Numbered from the stretch's first letter, positions 51,893 to 60,660 are shown. The stretch is DNA of 61,108 nt from Sphingomonas yabuuchiae (GCF_014199595.1 NZ_JACHNX010000019.1:1-61108); one strand, 5' to 3'. Made by a program: numbers and translations. The notes: generated by a model not told the origin, from the letters alone.

Positions 51893-52279
51893 TCACCCCG
51901 CCGCCCGATCCCCTTCGGCCGGTCCCGACACCGCCATCGACAGGGTCCGCCGAAGCAGGGACGGCGAGCACGGCTTGCCGCATACCGCCGCGCCCGGATA
52001 GCGCGATTGCAGCGCATGTTCGTCGGCATGGCCCGAATGAAAGATCAGCGGCACACCCGCCTCGTGCAGCCGTTCGGCCGCCGGGAAGACTTCGCCGTCG
52101 CGCAGCCGCACGTCCAGGATCGCGCAGGCCAGTTCGGGCTTGTCGCCGTCCAGATGCGCCAGCACGTCCTCGACGCTGACATAGGGACCGTCCACCTGAT
52201 AGCCGCCATCCTCGATGATGGACTGAAGATCCAGGGCGACGAAGAATTCGTCCTCGACCAGCAAAATGGTTTTAGTCAT
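51893..52279 (-). CDS. Single-domain response regulator (receiver)
   Basis: A 128-aa stand-alone receiver: acidic pair in 'ILLVEDEFFVAL', phospho-acceptor Asp in 'CAILDVRLRDGE', conserved Ser in 'LIFHSGHADEH', and Lys-Pro in 'VCGKPCSP'. The form ('VEDEFFVALDL...IIEDGG') is that of receivers that partner with HWE kinases. It has no output domain and may act by protein contact or as a phosphate sink. It overlaps the CheB-CheR-kinase gene by eight bases and is last in the LOV operon. Confidence 0.92.
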   Translation of the reverse strand: MTKTILLVEDEFFVALDLQSIIEDGGYQVDGPYVSVEDVLAHLDGDKPELACAILDVRLRDGEVFPAAERLHEAGVPLIFHSGHADEHALQSRYPGAAVCGKPCSPSLLRRTLSMAVSGPAEGDRAAG

Positions 52280-55200
52280 GCGAGAGCACCGTCTCCGGCA
52301 AGGTGAGGCTGAGGAGGAAACGCCCATCGAGGCTTTTGCGCTCCAGCTCCGCCCCCAATTGGCGTGAAGAAGTCTGGACAAGCACCGTGCCGAAGCCCTT
52401 GGCGCTGCTATCGTCGGGCACCTGGCCGCCGGTCTCGGACCAGTCGAGCCGCAACTTGCCGTCCGCCAGCGTCCAGCCGATCGACAATTCGCCCGAGGGC
52501 TGCGCCAGCGCGCCGTACTTGACCGAATTGGTCGCCCATTCGTGCAGGATCAGCGCCAGCGGGGACAGGCAGCGGCGGTCGACCAGCAGCGGCGGTCCGT
52601 CGATAGTGATGGTCGACTGACCGCGATAGGGGGCGATCGTCGCGTCGACCAGCGCGGCCAGCGGGATCGCCTGCTGTTCCCCTGCGGGCGAGGCGAGCGA
52701 ATGGGCGCGGCCAAGGGTCGCGATCCGCTCGCGCACATCGTCGGCCATCTCGGTCACGTCGTCATGCGAGCGCGACGCCGCCGATACGATGCCGGAGATG
52801 ATGGCGAACAGGTTCTTCACCCGGTGGTTCATCTCGCGCAGCATCAGCTCGCGCGTTTCGGCGATGGCATATTCGGCGGTGACGTCGATCGACACGCCGA
52901 CCATCCGGTGCGGCGCCGAGGCGGTGACGACCCGGCCGAACCCCTTGATCCAGCGTTCCTTGCCGTTCAGGTCGAGCCGGAACGTCATCTCGAAATCGCC
53001 GCGCCCGGCCATCGCCTCTGCCAGCGCCAGCTCGACGCCGGGCCGGTCCTCGGGGACGATCCGGTCGAAGACCTGATGCACCTGGTCCGCGCTGTCCTGG
53101 GGGTCGAAGCCGAACAGGTGGCGGCCGGTTTCGTCCAGAAAGATCTCGCCGGTGCCGCCGCGATATTCCCAGACTCCGATGCCGCCTGCCTTGATGGCCA
53201 GGTCCAGCCGCTCGCGCTCGGCGGCCAGCTCACGCTCCAGGCTCAGCGCGTCGGTGATGTCGGTCAGGACCAACGTCGCGCCGTCGATCCCGTCGCCCTG
53301 CGTACGATAGGGCAGAACGCGCAGCGACAGGGTGCGCCCGCCGTCGCGCGTCGTCACCCGCTGCTGCATCGAGGCGCCGCCGCCCGCGACCTGCGCCGCG
53401 CCGTCGAGATAGTCGGTTGTCGCCAGACGGGTCGAGACATCGGCCAGCAACCGCCCCCGGTCGCTGGGCTGCAACGGGAAGATGGCCCGTGCCGCCTCGG
53501 TATAGCTGCGGATCCGCAGGTTGCGGTCGAGCACGACCACCGCGAGATCGGTCGATTCGAAGAAATTGCGCAGGTCGGAATTGGCGACGGTCAGCTGGTC
53601 GACCTTGGTCTTCAGCTCGTCATTGACGGTCGACAATTCCTCGTTGGTCGATTGAAGCTCCTCGTTCATCGACATCATTTCTTCGTTGGAGCTTTTCAGC
53701 TCCTCATTCGCCGTCTCCAGCTCCTCGACCGTCGAGCGCAGCCGGTGGCGGGTCAGGCGCAGTTCGTCCTCCAGCGCCTCGATATGGTCGTCGCCCGGCT
53801 CCAGATCGGCGAGGTCGCTCGCCTCGACCGGGCTGAACGGCGCGGAGTCGCGGAACAGGAACAGCAGCGATCCGTCGGTCAGGGGGTCGCAGATCACCTC
53901 GACCTTCTGCACGCCGAACTCGGTCGTCACCGCCACGTCGCGCGCCGCGATCCGCTTGCGCGCGTCGCGGGCCTGGCGGAGCATCGGGCCGATCACCTCG
54001 CGCAGGCCGGGGCGGGCGAGCGTGATCGCGCTCGATCCGCCCGCACGGGTCACGGGGAAGTTGAAATAGCGGCTCAGCCGCCCGAACGCGGCCAGGATGC
54101 CGCCGTCCTGGTCCACCACCATGCTGGGCGGGGAATAGCGGTCGACGATGCGGCGCATCGCCGTGCTCTCGTCGCCGCTGGGCGTACCCCCGTCGCGTTC
54201 GCCCCGCTCGCCGCGCCGACGCGGGCTGCGGCTCATGCCGCCGGGCAGGTCGATGGGGTAGGAGGGGGAGCCGGGCGACCGCTCGAACAACCGGGCATGG
54301 CCGTCGATCGCGGGGAACAGGTGATCGAACCGCCCGACGCTTTCGGACGGACCCAGGAAGAGACAGCCGCCGGGCCGCAGTGCATAATGGAGCAGCGGCA
54401 GCACCGATTGCTGCAACCGATCGTCGAAATAGATCAGCAGGTTGCGGCACGACACCAGGTCGATCCGCGAGAAGGGCGGGTCCTTGACCAGGCTGTGGTT
54501 GGAAAAGCGGATCATGTCGCGGATCGGCGCGGCGATGCTGAATCGCTCGGCGTGCGGCATGGTATAGCGTTCGCGCAAATGGGCCGGAATGTCGGCCATG
54601 GCGGAGGCGGGATAGCTGCCCTCGCGCGCGATCTGGAGCATCTGTTCGTCGATGTCGGTCGCGAAGATCTGCACCGCCAGCGGCTGTCCGGTTTCGCGCG
54701 CCGCCTCGGCGAACAGCATCGCGATGCTGTACGCTTCCTCGCCGCTGGAGCAGCCGGGGATCCAGACACGGATATCCTCGTCCGGATCGCGCCCGCGCGT
54801 CAGCGGCTCGACCGCCTTGGTGCGCAGCGTCTCGAACAGTTCGGCGTCGCGAAAGAAGCGGGTGACGTTGATCAGCAGGTCGCGGAACAGCGCCTCGCAC
54901 TCGTCCGCATCGCTCTTGACCCGCGCCAGATAGGCCGAGCCGGTGCCGATGCCGAGCACGTGCATCCGCCGTTCGACCCGGCGGACCAGCGTCGTGCGCT
55001 TATAGCCCGAAAAGTCATGGCCGACCGCGTTGCGCAGCACCCGGCACATATCGTCGATATGGTCGGCGACGACCTCGGCTTCCTGCTCCTTGGGATCGCC
55101 CGAGCGGCGCGCGAAGAAGGCATGGAGGCAGTCGAGGATCTCGCCGGGATGCTTGACGAAATCGACCAACCCGGTGCCGACCGCCGACAGGGGCATCCCG

Positions 55201-55733
55201 TCATAACGGGCGCTTTCCGGCTTCTGGACGACGCTGACCCCGCCATTTTCCTTGATCGCGCGCAGCCCCGTGGTGCCGTCAGCGCCCGTGCCCGACAGGA
55301 TGACGCAGGCGGCATTGGCCTGCTGGTCGCTGGCCAGCGACAGGAAGAAGTCGTCGATCGGACGACGGAGCCCGCGCGGCTGGATGAAGTCGGTCAGCTC
55401 CAACACGCCGCCGCGAATGGCCAGGCCCCGGCCGGGCGGGATGATATAGACGCGGTCGGCCTCGATCCGCTCCAGCCCCTCGCACTGGCGCACTTCCAAA
55501 TTGGTATGCCGGTCGAGCAGCTGGGCCAGCATGGATTCGTGATTGGGGTCGAGATGCTGAACGACGACGAACGCCATGCCGGTCGGCGCGCGTGCCGGGG
55601 TCAGCATCTCGCGCAGGGCCTCCAGCCCGCCCGCCGACGCACCGATGCCGACCACGGGCACCGGGGCGATCCCGTCTTTCGCGGTGCTATCCTGATGGGG
55701 GGCGGTCTGCGGAGCCTCTGCGTCCGCGCTCAC
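52272..55733 (-). CDS. CheB-CheR-PAS-HWE histidine kinase hybrid
   Basis: A 1153-aa multidomain protein. CheB methylesterase (20-205) has the complete triad Ser33 ('GIGASAGG'), His60 ('VVQHLDPNH') and Asp152 ('GTGADGTTG'). CheR methyltransferase (about 220-480) has the SAM-binding 'WIPGCSSGEEAYSIAM' and 'DLVSCRNLLIYF'. A coiled coil with 'EELETANEELKSSNEEM' follows, then two PAS domains, the second near 830-935. The HWE kinase domain has phospho-acceptor His970 in 'REMNHRVKNLF', 'EWATNSVKYGAL' and 'LDWSETGGQ'. There is no membrane segment, so it is cytosolic. CheB/CheR without MCP substrates nearby suggests non-chemotaxis signalling. It overlaps the LOV gene by four bases and the receiver gene by eight. 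Confidence 0.93.
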   Translation of the reverse strand: MSADAEAPQTAPHQDSTAKDGIAPVPVVGIGASAGGLEALREMLTPARAPTGMAFVVVQHLDPNHESMLAQLLDRHTNLEVRQCEGLERIEADRVYIIPPGRGLAIRGGVLELTDFIQPRGLRRPIDDFFLSLASDQQANAACVILSGTGADGTTGLRAIKENGGVSVVQKPESARYDGMPLSAVGTGLVDFVKHPGEILDCLHAFFARRSGDPKEQEAEVVADHIDDMCRVLRNAVGHDFSGYKRTTLVRRVERRMHVLGIGTGSAYLARVKSDADECEALFRDLLINVTRFFRDAELFETLRTKAVEPLTRGRDPDEDIRVWIPGCSSGEEAYSIAMLFAEAARETGQPLAVQIFATDIDEQMLQIAREGSYPASAMADIPAHLRERYTMPHAERFSIAAPIRDMIRFSNHSLVKDPPFSRIDLVSCRNLLIYFDDRLQQSVLPLLHYALRPGGCLFLGPSESVGRFDHLFPAIDGHARLFERSPGSPSYPIDLPGGMSRSPRRRGERGERDGGTPSGDESTAMRRIVDRYSPPSMVVDQDGGILAAFGRLSRYFNFPVTRAGGSSAITLARPGLREVIGPMLRQARDARKRIAARDVAVTTEFGVQKVEVICDPLTDGSLLFLFRDSAPFSPVEASDLADLEPGDDHIEALEDELRLTRHRLRSTVEELETANEELKSSNEEMMSMNEELQSTNEELSTVNDELKTKVDQLTVANSDLRNFFESTDLAVVVLDRNLRIRSYTEAARAIFPLQPSDRGRLLADVSTRLATTDYLDGAAQVAGGGASMQQRVTTRDGGRTLSLRVLPYRTQGDGIDGATLVLTDITDALSLERELAAERERLDLAIKAGGIGVWEYRGGTGEIFLDETGRHLFGFDPQDSADQVHQVFDRIVPEDRPGVELALAEAMAGRGDFEMTFRLDLNGKERWIKGFGRVVTASAPHRMVGVSIDVTAEYAIAETRELMLREMNHRVKNLFAIISGIVSAASRSHDDVTEMADDVRERIATLGRAHSLASPAGEQQAIPLAALVDATIAPYRGQSTITIDGPPLLVDRRCLSPLALILHEWATNSVKYGALAQPSGELSIGWTLADGKLRLDWSETGGQVPDDSSAKGFGTVLVQTSSRQLGAELERKSLDGRFLLSLTLPETVLSHD

Positions 55734-56320
55734 GGAAAGGCGGCCCGGTCGAGATCCGACAAGGTGAGCTTGGCTTGGGCGATGGTGGCGGCAGTGTTGG
55801 CGATCGCGGTCAGCGACCCCTCCAGCACGATGCCGCTTTCCGCCAGGATCGGGGTCAGCTTGCCCAGGGTGCGGCCCAGTTCCGCGTCATAGGCAGCCAG
55901 TCGTTCGGGCTGGGAGCGGCTGACGTCGAATTGCGACGCGAAGATATAGGGCATCTCACCGCCCAGTTGGCGCAGCTTCGACATGTAGAGCAGATTGACG
56001 AAGGGCGAGCCGTCCTTGCGGAAATTGATCAGCATGGTGCGGACGTTCACCTGACGATCATTGGCCAGGAATTCGCGAATGCGCTCGCGGGCCTCTTCAT
56101 TGTCGGCATCGCGCTGAAGCATCCGGCAATTCTGTCCGACGACATCTTCGCTGGTATAGCCGGTCAGTTCGCGAAAGCCGTGATTGATGAAAATCAGCGG
56201 ATTGTCATCGCGCGCATCGGCCAAAGCCAAAGCGATGGGGGACTGGTCCAGATAAGCGGCCAGATGACTCGGAATTTCTGTATCGTCCACGAAATCTGGC
56301 TCCATGACGCGCATTCGCAT
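55730..56320 (-). CDS. Short LOV (blue-light) photoreceptor protein
   Basis: A 196-aa protein with a flavin-binding LOV/PAS domain (about 20-135) and a C-terminal helical tail of about 60 residues. The photoactive Cys65 is in 'GQNCRMLQ' (the common form is NCRFLQ). Flavin contacts are in place: 'NHGFRELTGY', 'INFRKDGSPFVNLL', and Gln130 in 'IFASQFDVS'. It has no output domain of its own. The start at 56320 is preceded by GGAGGGGAGGA. Its stop overlaps the start of the CheB-CheR-kinase gene (ATGA), so light sensing may be passed to that kinase through the tail. Confidence 0.92.
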   Translation of the reverse strand: MRMRVMEPDFVDDTEIPSHLAAYLDQSPIALALADARDDNPLIFINHGFRELTGYTSEDVVGQNCRMLQRDADNEEARERIREFLANDRQVNVRTMLINFRKDGSPFVNLLYMSKLRQLGGEMPYIFASQFDVSRSQPERLAAYDAELGRTLGKLTPILAESGIVLEGSLTAIANTAATIAQAKLTLSDLDRAAFP

Positions 56321-56422
56321 GGCGTCCTCCCCTCCGCAAGTGCCGTAACTTCCGGCGCCCCCCGAAATCTTCACATGGATAAACCCTTTAGGGCGCCGTG
56401 GCGTTCCCGTCTCGCCTCAAAA

Positions 56423-58309
56423 TCATTGCGAGGGTGGAACAGGTGAGAGGGTCGTCGGGACGGGACGCGGTCCCAGCCAGGACTGGCGGAAGCGCGTCTG
56501 CTCCGGCGTCAGCGGCTGGCCGATCTTTTCGTTCGGGACCACTTCGATGGTCGGATCGGCGGCCAGCGTCAGGGTGGCGCTGCGCTCGCCGCCGCGCTGG
56601 CGATAGACGATGGGCAGGCGGTCGCCGGGCGCATGACGTGCCAGCATCGCGGTCCAGGCCTGCTGGTCGGCCAGTGGGCGGCCATCGACGCTGACGATCC
56701 GGTCGCCCTTGTCGAGCCCCGCCTCATAAAGCGGTGTGCCTGGTAGGGTCGGCACAGTCAGCGCCATACCGCCGTCGAGCGGACCCGGCATGCCGCCCGC
56801 CCAGGCCGCATTCGGGTTCGCCTTGCGCAGGGTCAGCCCGGCCTGGGCGAGCAGCGGCGCGAAATCGGGCAGGCCGCTGGCGGTGATGCTGCGTGCGAAG
56901 AAGCGGTCGGCAAAAGCCTGGTCGCCCGTCACCTGCCCCAGCGCGATGCGCAGATCGTCGGGGCGATAGCTGCGCTCGGGTTTGCCGAAGCTGCGCCAGA
57001 GCTGGCGCATGTAATCGTCCAGCGTCAGCTGCGGGAAACGCTGCCGCAACTCCATGTCCAGCGCCAGTGCGATGACCGCGCCATAGGGATAATAGGAGAA
57101 GAAGATGTTCGGGTTGGTCGGGTCGATCGACTGCGCCGCATCGACGAAGGGCGCGCGCAGGCTCATTTCCTGCGGTCCACCATAACGCCGCGCCGGGGAA
57201 TTGATCAGCGCGTTCAGCGTGCCCGACAGCTGGGCGACATAATCCTCGACCGGCATCTCGCCCGCGCGGACCACTGCGAGGGGTCCGTAATATTGGGTGA
57301 AGCCCTCGGCCAGCCAAAGCGAGGGCGTGGCATTGGCGCGGGTGAAATCGAACGGCTCCAGCTCGGCCGGGCGGATCCGCTCGACATTCCAGCTGTGGAA
57401 GAATTCGTGGCTGAGCGTCTGGATCTGCGAGAATTTGCCCGCCGCCAGCGAGCGCGCCTGGCTGATCACCGTCGAGTTGCGATGCTCCATGCCGTCGCCG
57501 CTGATCTGCGGCATGTAATCGGCCAGGAAAGTATAGGTGCCGTAATCATAGGCGGGCGTCTCGCCGAAGATCGCGATCTGCTGTGCAGTGACCTTCTGCG
57601 CCATCGCGGCGAAGCGGTCGAGATCGGCGGCGCTGCCGTCATGATGGACGGTCAGGCGGATCGTGTAGGTCTTCGCTCCGTTCGCGACGGTCCAGTGGCG
57701 CTCGTCCCAGGCCGACAACTCGACGGGGCTGTCCATGAAATATTGCAGGTCGCGCGCGGTGAAGACGGTCGGGTCGTTCGTCGGGGCGAGCTGCGTGGCG
57801 ATCTTCCACCCGGCTTGCGGGTGGAAGCGGACACGGATCGGCCGTGCGTCCTGCCCGACCGCCCACAGGAAGGTCGCGGGGATGTTCAGCCGGGCATGGG
57901 TCGGGTCGATCTGCGCATAGGTGCCGTCGCCACGGTCGCCGAACAGCGTATAGCGCACCGTCACCGTGCCGTCATGGCCAGCGACGGTCCAGCCATAGGG
58001 ATCGGCCCGCTCGACGGTCAGCGGCTTGCCCGCGCCGTCGACGGCGGACACCGAATAGACGTTCTTGGCGAACTCGTGCAGCGCATAGCGGCCGGGCGAG
58101 GAGCGGGCCATCTGGAAGCGGACGGGTTTGGACGGCAGCCCGCGATAGGTGACGTTGACCTGCGCCTCATGATGCTGGGCGCGGGGGAAGGCGATGTCAT
58201 ATTCGACCGGCGTTTGGGCAGCATGACGCTTGGGAGTGGTCTGCGCCGCGACCGGCTGCATCGCCGTGGTGACCAGCGCTACCGCCGCCGTCATCGCCAG
58301 AAACCGCAT
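56423..58309 (-). CDS. M61 glycyl-aminopeptidase-like metalloprotease with PDZ domain
   Basis: A 628-aa exported peptidase (signal to about residue 23, 'AMQPVAAQ'). After an N-terminal beta domain ('YDIAFPRAQHHEAQVNVTYRG'-like start) comes the catalytic gluzincin domain with His301, Glu302 and His305 in 'SHEFFHSWN' and the third ligand Glu335 in 'LAEGFTQYYG'. A PDZ domain fills the C-terminus (about 530-610: 'GLDKGDRIVSVDGRPLADQQ'). M61 enzymes release N-terminal Gly or Ala. It stands alone, 102 bases upstream-side of the LOV gene on the same strand; a functional link is not evident. Confidence 0.93.
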   Translation of the reverse strand: MRFLAMTAAVALVTTAMQPVAAQTTPKRHAAQTPVEYDIAFPRAQHHEAQVNVTYRGLPSKPVRFQMARSSPGRYALHEFAKNVYSVSAVDGAGKPLTVERADPYGWTVAGHDGTVTVRYTLFGDRGDGTYAQIDPTHARLNIPATFLWAVGQDARPIRVRFHPQAGWKIATQLAPTNDPTVFTARDLQYFMDSPVELSAWDERHWTVANGAKTYTIRLTVHHDGSAADLDRFAAMAQKVTAQQIAIFGETPAYDYGTYTFLADYMPQISGDGMEHRNSTVISQARSLAAGKFSQIQTLSHEFFHSWNVERIRPAELEPFDFTRANATPSLWLAEGFTQYYGPLAVVRAGEMPVEDYVAQLSGTLNALINSPARRYGGPQEMSLRAPFVDAAQSIDPTNPNIFFSYYPYGAVIALALDMELRQRFPQLTLDDYMRQLWRSFGKPERSYRPDDLRIALGQVTGDQAFADRFFARSITASGLPDFAPLLAQAGLTLRKANPNAAWAGGMPGPLDGGMALTVPTLPGTPLYEAGLDKGDRIVSVDGRPLADQQAWTAMLARHAPGDRLPIVYRQRGGERSATLTLAADPTIEVVPNEKIGQPLTPEQTRFRQSWLGPRPVPTTLSPVPPSQ

Positions 58310-58468
58310 GCCATTCCCCTTCGTGTCGCCAAGGCAGCGACTTAGGCATGGAGGCGGCCCAGGGTCCACCGCTTTTCCGGGACATGGTTGGTTCGCCGAG
58401 AGACGGCCGAATCACCGTGCGGCCCGCCCCGCAGGGCTGGTCCAGTGATCCGAAATGTCAGGAAAATC

Positions 58469-58542
58469 TGGAGGCGCGACCGGGAATCGAACCCGGGTGC
58501 AAGGATTTGCAGTCCTCTGCGTCACCACTCCGCCATCGCGCC
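58469..58542 (-). tRNA. tRNA-Cys (GCA)
   Basis: Minus-strand cloverleaf of 74 bases: acceptor GGCGCGA/TCGCGCC with encoded TCCA end, D-arm, anticodon stem GAGGA/TCCTT-like with loop CTGCAAA giving anticodon GCA, and T-arm CCGGG-TTCGATT-CCCGG. It lies in the gap between the M61 gene and the phage-like region. Confidence 0.97.
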
Positions 58543-58677
58543 TCGATGCGTGGGAGCGGCGCATTTCTGCGGTTTTCGTCGCGGTGTCAACAGAGAGTAC
58601 GCAGTCGATTTGAAAAAGTACGCACTGTTCCTGATTCGGTCTCATGCCCGCGGGGTCCTAGCTCGGTAGGGTCAGAC

Positions 58678-58860
58678 ATGCGACGAGACCGCCGATCTGA
58701 CCCGCTTCCCATGCCCATGCGCCCACGTGATGGGCCTCCGCCCAGCCGATGGGAGCGGGTAGGGGTGTGGCTGGAATTCGGGGGGTTCACCGTGCTGGCA
58801 GTTTCCGGCATGGCAGCCGCCGCCTGGGGCGCAGTCGGCTACGTGATGGGCGTCATCTGA
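58678..58860 (+). CDS. Small single-span membrane protein, unknown
   Basis: A 60-aa reading frame with a basic, proline-rich N-terminus ('MRRDRRSDPLPMPMRPRDGP') and one hydrophobic segment ('FGGFTVLAVSGMAAAAWGAV'). I do not recognise a family. A GGTAGGGTC stretch precedes the ATG. It is placed at the start of the accessory region after tRNA-Cys; orientation is opposite to the KilA-N gene. It may be a phage or mobile-element small membrane protein, or spurious. Confidence 0.45.
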   Translation: MRRDRRSDPLPMPMRPRDGPPPSRWERVGVWLEFGGFTVLAVSGMAAAAWGAVGYVMGVI

Positions 58861-58909
58861 AGGAGGCAAATCAGAGAGGCGCGGGCCGAAGCTCGACCCG
58901 CGCCCTTCT

Positions 58910-59731
58910 TCAGCGGCCGATCATAAGGTTCGCCCTACCGGCGTCTCGCTGCGCAAGGGCGGCCAGAGCGTTGTTAGCGATGGGGGCGGCTAGTTTGCCC
59001 TGCGCTACTTGGTCCCTTAGGTACGCGGGCATCTTGAGGGGAACATAGACTTCTCGCATCCATTTGCGGAAAGCGGGAAGTGCATCCTCAGGATAGCACT
59101 TTGCTGGTTGCGGGTTGGACATCGCCTGAGGGAAATAGGGCGGGTAATTGTGCGGAAAGGATGCGCGCGGACCATACTTTATGTCCAACCGCGTCTTTGT
59201 CCAATGGGTGCCCCAATGCCAGCCGACACTGATGTCGAGAAGCATACGGGTGCCCGGATCCGCCCCGTTCGATATCAGCGACGCAATCAGATCCGCGATC
59301 TCTCGGAAAACGCAGAAGTACCCCAGGGGTACGCTGTCATAGACGAGTGACACCCGGTCCTGGAATTGCGCCCATGGCCGGTCGGAAGGGCGCTTCCCCG
59401 ACATCCATTCGTAGACCCATTCCGTCACCTTGACGGCAAATTCTGGCGACAGCCACTGCGCCAAATGAATGGCGACCTGCGGGTGGACCCAGGTTCCCCG
59501 TGCGTCATTAGCGCCGACGGTGATTGATTGGACGATGGGGTCCCTCGGAATTCCGAGGGACCCCTCTAGCGCCCCCAGGAATGCCTTTGTCGACGCGTTT
59601 GCAGCGTAGTGCGACCACTCCTTTGCGGCCGCCTTACACATGGCCGTTGCGTTGATGTAACCATCGTCGGCGCGCTGCTGGACAAGGGCCCCCTGATAGG
59701 TGTGGGGGACGAGTTCGTATTGGGTGGTCAT
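58910..59731 (-). CDS. KilA-N domain protein, phage-type
   Basis: A 273-aa protein with an N-terminal KilA-N DNA-binding domain (about 1-110: 'RADDGYINATAMCKAAAKEW', 'GTWVHPQVAIHLAQWLSPEF'). The middle and C-terminal part resembles phage P63C-like or ORF-specific C-terminal domains and includes 'MREVYVPLKMPAYLRDQVAQ'. KilA-N proteins are phage or plasmid regulators. The ATG at 59731 has GAAGG upstream; an in-frame ATG at 59770 has no ribosome site. The leader can fold into a hairpin that covers the ribosome site (59737-59760). No integrase or structural gene is in view. Confidence 0.85.
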   Translation of the reverse strand: MTTQYELVPHTYQGALVQQRADDGYINATAMCKAAAKEWSHYAANASTKAFLGALEGSLGIPRDPIVQSITVGANDARGTWVHPQVAIHLAQWLSPEFAVKVTEWVYEWMSGKRPSDRPWAQFQDRVSLVYDSVPLGYFCVFREIADLIASLISNGADPGTRMLLDISVGWHWGTHWTKTRLDIKYGPRASFPHNYPPYFPQAMSNPQPAKCYPEDALPAFRKWMREVYVPLKMPAYLRDQVAQGKLAAPIANNALAALAQRDAGRANLMIGR

Positions 59732-59736
59732 GTTGC

Positions 59737-59760
59737 AACCTTCGGTGTGACCGAAAGGTT
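59737..59760 (-). promoter_or_regulatory. Leader hairpin covering the KilA-N ribosome site
   Basis: On the minus strand AACCTTTCGGT, loop CAC, ACCGAAGGTT: a 10-bp stem with one bulged T. The right arm holds the GAAGG ribosome site, and the stem ends five bases before ATG 59731. Folding would reduce translation. Confidence 0.5.
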
Positions 59761-59831
59761 CGTTGACCATGGGGTGGCAGCGGCGTAAGCTCCACCCATC
59801 CCATCAACGACGCCTTTCGGGGCTTATGTTG

Positions 59832-59875
59832 CCGAAGCCGCACCGCCTGTCTGGAAAACTGAGGTGCGGCTTCGG
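59832..59875. repeat. Perfect 13-bp inverted repeat
   Basis: CCGAAGCCGCACC (59832-59844) and GGTGCGGCTTCGG (59863-59875) with an 18-base loop. There is no T tract on either side. It lies about 100 bases upstream of the KilA-N start and could be an operator, an RNA structure or a small-RNA element. Confidence 0.6.
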
Positions 59876-60150
59876 GGAAATGCGGCCAAATGGCCAGTAC
59901 TTCCACAGCGATAGTGGAAAATCCCAAAAGGCACCGCAAGGGTTCTAAAGCACGGGGAGGGGGTAGGTTGCGACGAATTGCAGCTTACATTTGCCACGTA
60001 ATCGGTGAGACGCGTGGATGTCTGCGGGGTCTACGAAGCGCAAGCCCCTAAAAATAAATTTTGTTATCCCGAAGGACTATTGGCGTGTCGCCAACTTTGG
60101 GATGATCCGCAGAAAGAGATGCTTTGCCATCTGCGCCATCGTTATTTGCG

Positions 60151-60423
60151 TTAATCAAGGTCGCTCCACACGCCAGTTCGGCGCAGCTGGCGCACGATCC
60201 CGTTGAACGCCGCCGTCACGCCCTGGGCGCGCCCGATCTCATTCGACTGCCCGGCCGATTCCCAGAACGTCGTCAGCGGCCAGCGCTCGGGGCAGTGGGG
60301 GAGCAGGCAGCGGAGGGCGAGGCGGACCGGGATCGTGTCGCACCGACGCTCGCCGCTATCAGTCATCGCCTGGCGCAGGATCTGGACGGATAGCTCGACG
60401 ACGATTCGATGGTGGCGGCGCAT
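60151..60423 (-). CDS. Small unknown protein, phage-like context
   Basis: A 90-aa reading frame: basic N-terminus ('MRRHHRIVVELSVQILRQAM') and a protein-like C-terminal half ('WPLTTFWESAGQSNEIGRAQ', 'AFNGIVRQLRRTG'). I do not recognise the family. The start lacks a ribosome site; ATG 60366 is an alternative. It diverges from the 61-codon gene at 60468 across 44 bases containing GTTATGGAACGTAAC (60427-60441), whose ends are inverted and which might be an operator. Confidence 0.5.
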   Translation of the reverse strand: MRRHHRIVVELSVQILRQAMTDSGERRCDTIPVRLALRCLLPHCPERWPLTTFWESAGQSNEIGRAQGVTAAFNGIVRQLRRTGVWSDLD

Positions 60424-60426
60424 TAT

Positions 60427-60441
60427 GTTATGGAACGTAAC
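60427..60441. promoter_or_regulatory. Short inverted repeat between divergent small genes
   Basis: GTTA and TAAC flank a seven-base centre in the 44-base gap between divergent small genes. It is a candidate repressor site only because of position. Confidence 0.25.
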
Positions 60442-60467
60442 GAGAACAAATATTCAAGAGATTCGCC

Positions 60468-60653
60468 ATGGCCCGCTGCCGCCTCTGCACCAGCAACGAC
60501 GATCAGGCGCTGATCGAATATCTCGCCGAGAAGCTGTGGGACAGCCGCATGGGCGAGTTCGAGATCTCGACGCCGTGGAGCGAGGCGGGAGCGTTCTGGC
60601 AAGCCAAGTTCCGGGAAATGGCAGTGTCGGCCCGGCTGGCCCTCATGGGGTGA
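60468..60653 (+). CDS. Small unknown protein (61 aa)
   Basis: A 61-aa frame starting 'MARCRLCTSNDDQALIEYLA' with a CxxC pair near the N-terminus and several Trp/Phe residues ('STPWSEAGAFWQAKFREM'). An AAGAGA ribosome site lies eight bases before the ATG. I know no family. The composition is protein-like, and it fits the run of small phage-type genes. It is convergent with the winged-helix gene, with seven bases between their stops. Confidence 0.55.
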   Translation: MARCRLCTSNDDQALIEYLAEKLWDSRMGEFEISTPWSEAGAFWQAKFREMAVSARLALMG

Positions 60654-60660
60654 CCGGGCG

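Larger units (their letters stand above)
59732..60150. other. Gene-free stretch in the phage-like region
   Basis: A 419-base stretch of lower GC than its surroundings. It holds the leader hairpin of the KilA-N gene, a perfect 13-bp inverted repeat (59832-59875), and AT-richer sequence around 60040-60150. A 62-codon frame on the plus strand (60018-60206) has no supporting features and overlaps the better minus-strand gene. Confidence 0.5.

Noticed and set aside
52542..55892. 1116-codon plus-strand frame across the CheB-CheR kinase
   Set aside because: Antisense shadow; the minus strand has intact active sites of three enzyme types.
58469..58542. tRNA-Cys as attachment site of the phage-like segment
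   Set aside because: The segment lies on the 5' side of the tRNA, whereas integration normally preserves the 3' end; no integrase and no repeat of the tRNA end is seen in the window.
60018..60206. 62-codon plus-strand frame in the phage-like region
   Set aside because: No ribosome site or recognisable protein character, and it overlaps a more plausible minus-strand gene.
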